From assembly GCF_026262575.1 (NCBI RefSeq), contig NZ_JAPKFL010000005.1, forward strand, positions 186,001 through 250,000: 64,000 bases of DNA, in the 5' to 3' direction. The stretch is from Streptomyces marinisediminis (GTDB lineage Bacteria; Actinomycetota; Actinomycetes; Streptomycetales; Streptomycetaceae). The notes below the pieces were generated by a model that made no database searches, was not told the origin of the DNA, and was given only the letters and a program-made list of their open reading frames with translations. Both the position numbers and the translations under genes were made by a program. Shown here piece by piece: positions 15,122-23,531 of this stretch (position 1 is its first letter; the number at the start of each line of letters is the position of its first letter).

Positions 15122-17560
15122 ATGGCTGAACCACCGCACGCGCACGCCGCGGACCCCCGGTCGACCACCGGTGGGGGCCGGCCCGGCGCGCCGGCGCTGG
15201 AACTCCTCGTCCACGGGGTCGGCGGGGCCACCCCGGAGGCGATGCTCGACGACCCGCGCACGGTCCGCGTCACCGGCGACGCCACCGCGGGCATCCACCG
15301 TCGGGCCGTGGACGTGGACGCCGAGGAACGCCCCGGCGACGCGGGCCGCGAACCCGTGCCCGAGGCCTACTGCTGGTCCGGGCTCACCTCGGGCAACGGA
15401 GCCCGCGCGCTGTGGCTCGTCCTGCTGCCCTTCATGATCGTGAACCTGGCGCACTGGATGCGTCCCGCCGCCCCGCGCGCGCACCGCACGCACCGGGTGT
15501 ACGGCGGCCTGGTGCGGCTGACCGCGCTGTCGCTGACCGTCCTGCTGACCGCGGCCGCCTGCGAGGTCGCCCTCGACCTGGTGGCCTGGCAGTGCGCCGC
15601 CTCCGCCGCCTGCTCGGGCGGCACCTCCTGGCTGACCTTCCTGGCCGAAGACGCCGGAGGGTGGTGGAGCCTGCCCGGGCGGCGCCTGGTCGTCGCCGCG
15701 CTGCTCCCGCTGGCCGTCACCGCGCTGCTGTGGTGGCTCTCGCGCCGCACCTGGAGCGCGCTGGAGTCCGCGCCGCCCCCCGCGCGCACCGACGGCGTCC
15801 CGCGCAAGCCCGCCGACGAGGACGCCCCCGCGCTCAGCCTGCCGGGCTTCTGGTACGGCAGGCGCCTGGTCGCCCGGCTGCGAGCCGCCCACACGGCCGC
15901 GGCCCTGCTCACCGTGACCGCCGCCCTGCTGGCGCCCACCGCGCAGTACGACACCGCGTCCGGCGCGGACGGGCGGGCGCTCGCGGTGACCGGCACGGTC
16001 CTCGCCGTGCTGTGCGCCGCGGGCTGGGCGGCCGTGCTCACCGCCGTCGTGCGGCGCGGACGCAGCGAACGCGTGGTGGACGAGCGGGCCGACCCGGCGC
16101 TCACCCGCTGGCTGCCCTGGGCCGCGGTGGCCCTGCTGGCCGCCACCGCCGTGCACACCGGCTGGGACCGGGCCGGCTGGCGCGCCACCGCCCAGCTCCC
16201 GGGCACCGGGTACTTCGCCGTCTCCACGCTCGTCCAGGGCGGCCTCGTCCTCGCCCTGGCGGGCGCCGCCGCCGTGCTGCACCGCCGCTCGCCGGGTGAC
16301 GCGCGCGCCGCCAGCGCGCTGGCCGGCTTCGGCGGCCCGGCCGTGGCGCTGCTGGCCTGCGCGCTGGGCGGGCTGCTCTCCGGCGGCACGGCGCAGCGCG
16401 TGGCCGAGTGGCTGGCCCCCGGCTCCACCGCCCACCTGCCCGGCGCGCGCATCGCCGGGCCGCCCGTCGTGCTCGTCTGGCAGGCCGCGGTGATCCCCGT
16501 CGTCATCCTGGCCGTCGCCGTCTTCGCCGTCTGCTACGCGGTGCGCGTGTGGCGCCTGACCCGCCGCCTGGTGCCCGACGTCGCCCGCGGCTACCCCGGC
16601 GAGGACACCGGCGACGCCGGGCGCGGCCACCGCATCGCCGCGGCCGTCGCCCGCGCGGGCCTCACCGACTCCGCGCCCGTCCTGGTCGGCACGGTCGCGG
16701 CGCTCACGGCACTGCTGGGCGCCGCCGCCGTCGCGGGCGCGCTGGCCAGCGACCGGGCGCCGGAGCAGGCCGTCGACGGCGCCCCGCCGCCGCTGGCCGC
16801 CGCGGCCGACCTCGCCCAGGGGGTGGGCTCGTGGCTGATGGGCGGCCTGGTGATCGTGCTGGTGACCACGGGGCGGCGCGCCTACCGGGACGCCGGGGCG
16901 CGCCGCAGCGTGGGCATCCTGTGGGACGTCGGCACCTTCTGGCCGCGCGCGGCGCACCCCTTCGCGCCGCCCTGCTACGCCGAGCGGGCCGTCCCCGACC
17001 TCGCGTGGCGCATGTGCACCTGGACCGAGCTGACCGGCGGCCGGCTCGTCCTGTCCGGCCACTCCCAGGGCAGCGTGCTGGCCGCCGCGGCCATCTGGCA
17101 GCTCGACCGCTCCACCCGCGCCCAGGTGGCCCTGCTGACCTACGGTTCGCCGCTGGAGCGGCTGTACGGGCGCTGGTTCCCCGGCTGCTTCGGCCCCACC
17201 GCGCTGGCGGCGCTGGCCGGGCAGGTGGACCACTGGCGCAACCTGTGGCGACTGACCGACCCCATCGGGGGCCCGGTGAAGGTCGCCGACGTCGACCGGG
17301 GGCCGCTGCTGGACCCGCTCACCTACGGCCGCACCCTGCGCGACCCCCTGCTCGCGCCGCTCCTCGGCCACAGCGACTACCAGGCCGACCCGGCCTTCGC
17401 CCGCGCCCGCGCCGAACTCCTGGCCCACCTGCGGCCCCTGGGGGCGGTCCGGCCCGACGGCGCCCGGCGCACCGCACCGCCGGCCCCGCGCGGGCAGGCG
17501 CCCCAGCCGGGAGCCGGCGCGCCGCCGGGGGCCGGGGCGCCACCGGGACGGGCCGGCTGA
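15122..17560 (+). CDS. Polytopic membrane protein with an alpha/beta-hydrolase motif
   Basis: 812 aa; start at ATG 15122 after CGAGGACGG. The N-terminus has a hydrolase-like strand and oxyanion loop (LELLVHGVGGATPEAML, about 20-37). Residues about 95-600 contain roughly nine to ten hydrophobic segments with large basic and acidic loops. The C-terminal part resumes the hydrolase with LVLSGHSQGSVLAAAAI, a G-x-S-x-G nucleophile elbow (Ser about 648), LLTYGSPLERLYGRWF and a late His candidate in LLGHSDYQADP. The cysteine-free elbow and order fit a serine esterase/lipase fold split by a membrane domain. Known Streptomyces homologues are annotated only as integral membrane proteins, as far as I recall. 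Substrate unknown; a membrane lipid is plausible. Confidence 0.75.
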   Translation: MAEPPHAHAADPRSTTGGGRPGAPALELLVHGVGGATPEAMLDDPRTVRVTGDATAGIHRRAVDVDAEERPGDAGREPVPEAYCWSGLTSGNGARALWLVLLPFMIVNLAHWMRPAAPRAHRTHRVYGGLVRLTALSLTVLLTAAACEVALDLVAWQCAASAACSGGTSWLTFLAEDAGGWWSLPGRRLVVAALLPLAVTALLWWLSRRTWSALESAPPPARTDGVPRKPADEDAPALSLPGFWYGRRLVARLRAAHTAAALLTVTAALLAPTAQYDTASGADGRALAVTGTVLAVLCAAGWAAVLTAVVRRGRSERVVDERADPALTRWLPWAAVALLAATAVHTGWDRAGWRATAQLPGTGYFAVSTLVQGGLVLALAGAAAVLHRRSPGDARAASALAGFGGPAVALLACALGGLLSGGTAQRVAEWLAPGSTAHLPGARIAGPPVVLVWQAAVIPVVILAVAVFAVCYAVRVWRLTRRLVPDVARGYPGEDTGDAGRGHRIAAAVARAGLTDSAPVLVGTVAALTALLGAAAVAGALASDRAPEQAVDGAPPPLAAAADLAQGVGSWLMGGLVIVLVTTGRRAYRDAGARRSVGILWDVGTFWPRAAHPFAPPCYAERAVPDLAWRMCTWTELTGGRLVLSGHSQGSVLAAAAIWQLDRSTRAQVALLTYGSPLERLYGRWFPGCFGPTALAALAGQVDHWRNLWRLTDPIGGPVKVADVDRGPLLDPLTYGRTLRDPLLAPLLGHSDYQADPAFARARAELLAHLRPLGAVRPDGARRTAPPAPRGQAPQPGAGAPPGAGAPPGRAG

Positions 17561-17594
17561 CAGGCGTGCGGAGGCGGGGTGCCGCGCGGACGTG

Positions 17595-17657
17595 CGGCGG
17601 CGTGCGCCGGGGTGCGCGACGGCGGCGTGCGCCGGGAGCGCGTGACGGCGGCGTGCG
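17595..17657. repeat. Three degenerate direct repeats, period 25-26 bp
   Basis: A 17-nt core CGGCGGCGTGCGCCGGG occurs at 17595-17611 and 17620-17636, and its first 12 nt recur at 17646-17657. It fills most of the gap between two convergent genes. No gene seen. Confidence 0.75.
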
Positions 17658-17676
17658 GTGCGGCGGGGCCGCGCGC

Positions 17677-20127
17677 TCACGGCAGCGGCGGTATGTCCTG
17701 GGCGTACAGCAGCGTCAGCTCCCGCGTGCCGGGGTCGGCCAGCCGCGCGACCCGGCCCGCGTGCCGCTCGACCATCGCCTCGAAGGTCTGCCGCGCCGTG
17801 CGGCCGTTGCCGAAGGAGGGCCCGCGCGGAATGGCGCCGAAGTGCTTCAGCAACGCCTCGGCGGTGCCGTCCCCGAGGCGGTACTCGTGCTCCTCGGCCT
17901 GCTGCTCGACGATGCTCAGCAGCTCCTCGGGGGCGTAGTCCCCGAAGGTGATGGTGCGTGAGAAGCGGGAGGCGACGCCGGGGTTGGCGGACAGGAAGCG
18001 CTCCATCTCGGCGGTGTACCCGGCCACGATGACCACCACCTCGTCGCGGTGGTCCTCCATGAGCTTCACCAGGGTGTCGATGGCCTCCCGGCCGAAGTCC
18101 CGCCCGGAGTCCTCCGGGGAGAGGGCGTAGGCCTCGTCGATGAACAGCACGCCCCCGCGGGCCCGGCCGAACGCCTCCTGGGTGCGCAGCGCCGTCGAGC
18201 CGATGTGCTCGCCCACCAGGTCCACCCGGGAGACCTCCACCAGATGCCCGCGCTCAAGCACCTCCAGGGAATGGAGGATCTCCCCGTACAGCCGCGCGAC
18301 GGTCGTCTTCCCGGTGCCGGGCGAGCCCGTGAAGACCAGGTGGCGGCGCGCGGAGGCCGCCTTCAGCCCGGCCCGCTGCCGCCGCCGGCCGACCTCGATC
18401 ATGTCGATCAGCGCCCTGACCTCCCGCTTGACGTCCTCCAGCCCCACCAGCGCGTCCAGCTCGCCCAGCACCTCCCGCGCGGGGCGCGCGACGGGTCGCT
18501 CCGGCTCGGCCGTCTCCTGGGCGGCACCGGCCGCGGCGGGAACCGCGGCCGACCGCGGGGGCGCGGCCACGGCGGGGGCGGCCGGGTCCGGCAGCGGGGC
18601 CAGCAGCCCGGGGCCGCTCGCGGGGGCCGACGGCGCCGGCTCGGGCGCGGCCGGCACCGCCGTCTCGTCGCTCGTGCACTCCTGCGCCGAAGGCCCCTCC
18701 TCGGCGAACTCGTAGCCGCCCCGCGCGCACCGCTCGGTGCGGCAGCGGCGCAGCGTCGCCCGGCAGCCGTCGATGACGTGGAAGCCGTAGCCGCGCGAGC
18801 CGGTGACCCGGCACTGGGTGAACGTGCCGCGTCCCTCGGCCGACACGTAGAACCCCGCCTCCGCCGGGCCGGTGACCGTGCAGCGCTCCACCACCGGGTC
18901 GGCGCCCTTGGTGACGATGACGCCGGTCGACGTCGCGTCGATCGTGCAGCCGGCCAGCGTGCCGCCGCTGCCGTGGTCGCGGAACCAGGCACCCGTGGCC
19001 GCCTCGCGCACGCGGCAGTCGTCCAGCTCCACGGTGCCGCCGTCGCTCACGGAGACGGCGGTGCCGCGTATCTGGGTCAGGTCGCTGTCCACCACGTCGG
19101 CCCGCGAGCCCCGGTCGAGCACGAACAGGGCGTCGGGCACGGTGTGCACCCGGCAGGCGTCCAGCACCGCGGTGGCGCCGTCACTGACCCACACCGCCGG
19201 GTAGTCGCCGGTGCTGTCGTGGATCTCGCAGCGGTTGGCGTCCACGCGGGTGCCCGGGTCCCACACCGACAGCCCGTTGCGCCCGAACCGGCTCACGGTG
19301 GAGCGCACGAGCGTCAGCACCGAACGCGACCGCAGGTCGACGGCGTTCTCCGGGACGTCGTGCACGTGGCAGTCGGTCAGCGTCAGCACGGCGTCGGTGT
19401 CCAGGGTCACCCCGTCGGCGCTGGTGCGGTGCACCTGGCAGTCGGTCAACTGCGCCGCGGCGCGCGCGGAGACGTGCACGCCGGCGCCGCGGACCTCGTA
19501 GAACTCGCAGCCCACGGCCTCCACCGTGGTGCCCGTACCGCTCAGCGCGAGCCCCGCGCCCCCGGCGTGGTGCACCCGGCACCCGTCCAGCCGCGGTTGC
19601 GCGGCGTCGCGCACCGCGAACCCGGCCTGCCCCGCGGCGACCACCTCGCAGCCCTCGAAGAGCCCGCCGGCCCCGCCGGAGAGGGCGAAGCCGATCCCCG
19701 CGGGGTTGTCGACGGTGCAGCCGCGCACGGTGGGACGGGCCCCGCCGCGCACCTCCACCCCCGCCGCGGACCGCGTGACGACGCGCAGCGCCGACAGCTC
19801 CGGTGCGCCGGCCTCGACCAGCACAGCCGGGGCCGCCTGGTCCTGCCCCTCGATCTGCAGGTCCCGCACGACCGCCGAGGAGCGCACCGTCAGCGGCACG
19901 CCGTCGGGCGGGCTCAGCCGCACCGAGCCGGCGCCCGCCCGCTCCGGGCCGCGCAGCGTGACGGCCCGGTCCAGCACCAGGTTCTCCCGGTAGGTGCCGG
20001 GGGCGACGGTCAGGACGTCACCGTCGCCGGCCGCTTCCAGCGCCGCGGCCAGCGAGGCGTAGTCCCCGGTGCGGCGTCGCCATCGCGACGTGTTGGTGTA
20101 CGTCACCTGGACCGAGCCGTGCGCCAT
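17677..20127 (-). CDS. Right-handed beta-helix repeat protein fused to a CbxX/EccA-type AAA+ ATPase
   Basis: 816 aa. Residues about 20-480 are parallel beta-helix repeats of the NosD/pectate-lyase type: an opening GDVLTVAPGTYRENLVLDR, then over fifteen coils of about 22-24 residues of the form 'L-x-x-C-x-V-x-x-x-x-x-x-G-V' with regularly placed Cys and Asp-Cys. A Pro/Ala-rich linker (about 490-555) leads to an AAA+ module (about 560-816): Walker A GSPGTGKT (about 599-606), Walker B GVLFIDEAYAL (658-668), sensor VIVAGY and arginine finger in NPGVASRFSRTI. The ATPase is the CbxX/CfqX group that remodels RuBisCO or serves type VII secretion (EccA). No signal peptide, so cytosolic. Divergent from the encapsulin pair; any link is inference. 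Confidence 0.9.
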   Translation of the reverse strand: MAHGSVQVTYTNTSRWRRRTGDYASLAAALEAAGDGDVLTVAPGTYRENLVLDRAVTLRGPERAGAGSVRLSPPDGVPLTVRSSAVVRDLQIEGQDQAAPAVLVEAGAPELSALRVVTRSAAGVEVRGGARPTVRGCTVDNPAGIGFALSGGAGGLFEGCEVVAAGQAGFAVRDAAQPRLDGCRVHHAGGAGLALSGTGTTVEAVGCEFYEVRGAGVHVSARAAAQLTDCQVHRTSADGVTLDTDAVLTLTDCHVHDVPENAVDLRSRSVLTLVRSTVSRFGRNGLSVWDPGTRVDANRCEIHDSTGDYPAVWVSDGATAVLDACRVHTVPDALFVLDRGSRADVVDSDLTQIRGTAVSVSDGGTVELDDCRVREAATGAWFRDHGSGGTLAGCTIDATSTGVIVTKGADPVVERCTVTGPAEAGFYVSAEGRGTFTQCRVTGSRGYGFHVIDGCRATLRRCRTERCARGGYEFAEEGPSAQECTSDETAVPAAPEPAPSAPASGPGLLAPLPDPAAPAVAAPPRSAAVPAAAGAAQETAEPERPVARPAREVLGELDALVGLEDVKREVRALIDMIEVGRRRQRAGLKAASARRHLVFTGSPGTGKTTVARLYGEILHSLEVLERGHLVEVSRVDLVGEHIGSTALRTQEAFGRARGGVLFIDEAYALSPEDSGRDFGREAIDTLVKLMEDHRDEVVVIVAGYTAEMERFLSANPGVASRFSRTITFGDYAPEELLSIVEQQAEEHEYRLGDGTAEALLKHFGAIPRGPSFGNGRTARQTFEAMVERHAGRVARLADPGTRELTLLYAQDIPPLP

Positions 20128-20594
20128 GGACCGTCGTGCCCCAAACCTCGTGCGATACGTACCGGACCGCTGTCCGCGAAGCCCGCGACCAGCGCCGGGC
20201 CGCCCCTCGGGCGGTGCCGCACCACGGTAGCGCGTGCGGCGGCTCCCGCGGGACGCGTCCCGCGGTCGCCCCCGGCGAGGTTCCGGTCACCCGGCCCGGT
20301 GTGCGGCCGGGGGCGTGCGCCCCCCTTGCGCGCCTGTGGCATCACCGCCGACCGCGGCGGTGCCACAGGCGTTGCCGTGACGGTGCGTCATGGGCTTCGG
20401 CGCGGTGGTGACTATTCGTGGTTGCTGCCGGGTAATGCGGTGAAATCCCGTGGGGGATACCCGAGTTCACTCGGCGCCATTCTCGGGGCTGGGGTTTCTT
20501 TTGAGTGATTGCCGCCCCGGTCGCGGGCTCGTTACTTTCGTCGCGCACGGCGGGCGGAATCGCCCGCGCTCCATGAAGATGGGTGGTGTCCTGC
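20128..20594. other. 467-bp divergent intergenic region before the encapsulin genes
   Basis: No gene seen. It must hold promoters for the beta-helix/AAA gene and the encapsulins. It contains a long hairpin (20332-20370) and a short palindrome CCGAGT-TC-ACTCGG (20461-20474). It is locally less GC-rich from about 20390 to 20590, as promoter regions tend to be. A TTGAGT/TACTTT pair (20501, 20533) is too widely spaced to call. Confidence 0.6.
20332..20370 (+). other. Strong hairpin in the divergent region
   Basis: GCCTGTGG pairs with CCACAGGC and, after a 3-nt bulge, CACCGCC pairs with GGCGGTG around the loop GACCGC: 15 bp in all. Both neighbours point away, so it is not needed as a terminator. 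It may be an operator or structured leader. Confidence 0.6.
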
Positions 20595-22019
20595 GTGACC
20601 ACTTCGGTCGACCCGATCGAGACGACTGACGACAACTCCGGCTCCGGCGCACGGCTGAGCCTGGCCACCGCCGCGGCCCGGCAGTTGGCGACCACGACCA
20701 AGACGCCGCCGCAGATGCAGGGCATCTCCTCCCGCTGGCTGCTGAAGGTGCTGCCCTGGGTGCAGGTGAACGGCGGCACGTTCCGGGTCAACCGCCGCCT
20801 GGTCCACACCGTCGGCGACGGGCGGGTGGAGTTCGACAAGACCGGCGCCGAGGTGCGCGTCATCCCCGACGAGTTGCAAGAGCTCCCCCCGCTGCGCGGC
20901 TACACCGACACCGAGGTGCTGCGGCGGCTCGCCGAGAGCTGCGAGCAGCGCGACTTCGGCCCCGACGAGGTCATCGTCGAACAGGGCACGCCCGTCGACC
21001 ACGTGGTGCTGATCGCCCACGGCAAGCTCCGCAAGACCGCCAGCGGTCTGTACGACGAGGAGGCCTCGCTGGGCGTCCTGGCGGACGGCGAGCACGCCGG
21101 CGCGGCCGAGCTCGTCGAGGAGGAGGCCAGCGCCTGGGGTTACACCCTGCGCTCCCTGACCAGCGGCACGGTGCTGTTCCTGCCCCGGGCCACGTTCCTG
21201 GTGACGGCCGAGCGCGCCCCCGGGCTGCGCGAGCACCTTGCGGCCTACCGCGCCGCGGTCCCCGCCCAGCGCCGGAACGCCGAGGGGGAGTCGGCCATCG
21301 ACCTGGCCTCCGGGCACGACGGCGAGCCGACGCTGCCGGGGACGTTCGTGGACTACGACTGCGCGCCGCGGGAGTACGAGCTGAGCGTGGCGCAGACCGT
21401 GCTGCGGGTGCACAGCCGGGTCGCCGATCTCTACAACGAGCCGATGAACCAGGTGGAGGAGCAGCTCAGGCTGACGATCGAGGCCCTGCGCGAGCGCCAG
21501 GAACACGAGATGGTCAACAGCCGGGACTTCGGCCTGCTGCACAACGCCGACCTCGGCCAGCGCGTGCACACGCGCACCGGCCCGCCGACCCCGGACGACC
21601 TGGACGAGCTGCTGTCCACGGTCTGGAAGGACCCGAGCGTCATCCTCGCCCACCCCAAGGCCATCGCCGCCTTCGGCCGCGAGTGCAGCAGGCGCGGCCT
21701 CTACCCGGGCACCGTCGACCTCCAGGGCCACCAGGTGCCCTCCTGGCGCGGCGTTCCCGTCCTGCCCTGCAACAAGATCCCGGTGACCGCCCACGGCACC
21801 AGTTCCATCCTCGCCCTGCGCACCGGGGAGAAGGCCCAAGGGGTCGTCGGACTGCACCGCACGGGAATTCCCGACGAATACCAGCCCAGCCTCTCGGTGC
21901 GTTTCATGGGCATCAACGACAAGGCCATCATCTCCTATCTGGTGAGCGCCTACTACTCCGCCGCCGTCCTCGTCCCGGACGCGCTGGGAGTTCTGGAGGA
22001 CGTGGAGATCGGGAACTGA
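20595..22019 (+). CDS. Family 2B encapsulin shell protein with internal CNB domain (copy 1)
   Basis: 474 aa from GTG 20595. The N-terminal arm carries the conserved [20 protein letters not shown] (residues 36-55). Residues about 100-215 are a cyclic-nucleotide-binding-like beta roll ([32 protein letters not shown]). Residues 225-474 are the HK97-type shell core with [20 protein letters not shown] and the C-terminal [20 protein letters not shown]. This layout defines family 2B encapsulins, which self-assemble into protein nanocompartments; in other streptomycetes they enclose terpene cyclases such as 2-methylisoborneol synthase. No such cargo gene flanks it here. Copy 2 follows after 54 nt. 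Residues 243-317 are nearly identical in DNA to copy 2. Confidence 0.92.
   Translation: MTTSVDPIETTDDNSGSGARLSLATAAARQLATTTKTPPQMQGISSRWLLKVLPWVQVNGGTFRVNRRLVHTVGDGRVEFDKTGAEVRVIPDELQELPPLRGYTDTEVLRRLAESCEQRDFGPDEVIVEQGTPVDHVVLIAHGKLRKTASGLYDEEASLGVLADGEHAGAAELVEEEASAWGYTLRSLTSGTVLFLPRATFLVTAERAPGLREHLAAYRAAVPAQRRNAEGESAIDLASGHDGEPTLPGTFVDYDCAPREYELSVAQTVLRVHSRVADLYNEPMNQVEEQLRLTIEALRERQEHEMVNSRDFGLLHNADLGQRVHTRTGPPTPDDLDELLSTVWKDPSVILAHPKAIAAFGRECSRRGLYPGTVDLQGHQVPSWRGVPVLPCNKIPVTAHGTSSILALRTGEKAQGVVGLHRTGIPDEYQPSLSVRFMGINDKAIISYLVSAYYSAAVLVPDALGVLEDVEIGN
21321..21546 (+). repeat. Near-identical tract shared by the two encapsulin genes (copy 1)
   Basis: These 226 bp match 22761-22986 at all but two positions (21362 and 21520), synonymous sites included, whereas flanking parts of the two genes are clearly diverged. 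The offset is exactly 1440 bp. Best explained by recent gene conversion. Confidence 0.95.
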
Positions 22020-22073
22020 CATGACGGCATTCGGCGTCCATCACCGTTCGGAACCAGCGAGGGCCCAGGCCGC

Positions 22074-23450
22074 ATGACCACACCGACGACACAAGCGCTC
22101 ACCGCTCTGGGCACCCGGGCGGCCCAGAAGCTCGCCACGACCACCAAGACGCCGCCGCAGATGCAGGGCGTCTCCTCGCGGTGGCTCCTGAGAATCCTGC
22201 CGTGGGTGCAGGTCTCCGCCGGTACCTTCCGCGTCAACCGGCGCTTGACCCACACGCTGGGGGACGGACGCGTGGAGTTCGACGTCTCCGGCTCCCGGGT
22301 CCGGGTCATCCCGGACCAGCTCACCGAGCTCCCCGCGCTGCGCGGCTTCGCGGGGCGGGAGGAGCTCGCGGCACTGGCCGACCGGTGCGTCCAGCGCGCG
22401 TACGGGCCGGGCGAGCTCCTGGCCGAGCAGGGGCAGCCGGTCGAGGACGTGCTCCTGATCGCCCACGGGAAGATCGGCAGGTACGGGGCGGGCGCCTACG
22501 ACGGGGAGAGCGACCTGGGCAGGCTGGCGGACGGCGAGTGGGCCGGCGACCACGCCCTGGCCACGGAACCCGGCGAGTGGGCCCACTCCCTGCGGGCGCT
22601 CACCTCCGCGACCGTCCTCGCGCTGCCCCTGACGGAGTTCGAGGCCGTCGCCGAGCGCTCCCCGGCGCTACGGGAGCACCTGTACGCCTACCTCTCCCAC
22701 GCCCTGCCCCGGCGGAACCGGCGCGGTGAGGCGGAGATCGAGATCGCCTCCGGCCACGAGGGCGAGCCGACGCTGCCGGGGACGTTCGTGGACTACGACT
22801 GTGCGCCGCGGGAGTACGAGCTGAGCGTGGCGCAGACCGTGCTGCGGGTGCACAGCCGGGTCGCCGATCTCTACAACGAGCCGATGAACCAGGTGGAGGA
22901 GCAGCTCAGGCTGACGATCGAGGCCCTGCGCGAGCGCCAGGAACACGAGATGGTCAACAACCGGGACTTCGGCCTGCTGCACAACGTGGACCCGCGGCAG
23001 CGCCTGCACACCCGCGCCGGGCCGCCCACCCCGGACGACCTGGACGACCTGGTCACGCGGCGGCGCAAGACCCAGTTTCTGCTCGCCCACCCCCGCACCG
23101 TCGCCGCGATCGGCCGGGAGTGCAGCCGCCGCGGCGTCTACCCGGACCAGGCGCACGTCGAAGGCGTCACCGTCCGCGCCTGGCGCGGCATCCCGCTGCT
23201 GCCCTGCGACAAGATCCCGGTCAGCCGGGCCAGCACCAGCGCCGTCATCGCGCTGCGCGTGGGCCAGGAGAACGACGGGGTGGTGGGGCTGCGGCAGGCG
23301 GGCATCCCCGACGAGCTGGAACCCAGCCTCAACGCCCGGTTCATGGGCATCAACGACAAGGCGGTGTTGTCCTACCTGGTGAGCGCCTACTTCTCGGCGG
23401 CCGTCCTCGTGCCCGACGCCCTCGGCGTCCTGGAGGACGTCCAACTCTGA
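22074..23450 (+). CDS. Family 2B encapsulin shell protein with internal CNB domain (copy 2)
   Basis: 458 aa, ATG 22074. Same architecture as copy 1: N-arm with [20 protein letters not shown] (about 27-46), a CNB-like domain at about 90-205 ([20 protein letters not shown]), then the HK97-type core ending [20 protein letters not shown]. The CNB domain and the last 120 residues are the parts most diverged from copy 1, and the middle of the shell core is almost identical. Two co-expressed paralogues suggest a mixed shell with two ligand-binding faces. In typical CNB proteins a phosphate-binding cassette G-E-L-A...R-x-A binds cAMP; here it reads [12 protein letters not shown], without the Arg, so the ligand may not be cAMP. 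Confidence 0.92.
   Translation: MTTPTTQALTALGTRAAQKLATTTKTPPQMQGVSSRWLLRILPWVQVSAGTFRVNRRLTHTLGDGRVEFDVSGSRVRVIPDQLTELPALRGFAGREELAALADRCVQRAYGPGELLAEQGQPVEDVLLIAHGKIGRYGAGAYDGESDLGRLADGEWAGDHALATEPGEWAHSLRALTSATVLALPLTEFEAVAERSPALREHLYAYLSHALPRRNRRGEAEIEIASGHEGEPTLPGTFVDYDCAPREYELSVAQTVLRVHSRVADLYNEPMNQVEEQLRLTIEALRERQEHEMVNNRDFGLLHNVDPRQRLHTRAGPPTPDDLDDLVTRRRKTQFLLAHPRTVAAIGRECSRRGVYPDQAHVEGVTVRAWRGIPLLPCDKIPVSRASTSAVIALRVGQENDGVVGLRQAGIPDELEPSLNARFMGINDKAVLSYLVSAYFSAAVLVPDALGVLEDVQL
22761..22986 (+). repeat. Near-identical tract shared by the two encapsulin genes (copy 2)
   Basis: Partner of 21321-21546, with two mismatches in 226 bp (22802 T for C, 22960 A for G). Confidence 0.95.
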
Positions 23451-23462
23451 GCCCGCGCCGAC

Positions 23463-23495
23463 GGGGCCGCCGGGCACCCACCGCCCGGCGGCCCC
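23463..23495. terminator. Bidirectional terminator, encapsulin / phosphoketolase
   Basis: GGGGCCGCCGGGC (23463-23475) pairs perfectly with GCCCGGCGGCCCC (23483-23495) across a 7-nt loop. It lies in the 81-bp gap between the convergent encapsulin and phosphoketolase genes and isolates their transcription. Confidence 0.8.
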
Positions 23496-23531
23496 GGCTC
23501 GCTGCCCCAGCTCGCCGCCCCGGGGCGGCGG

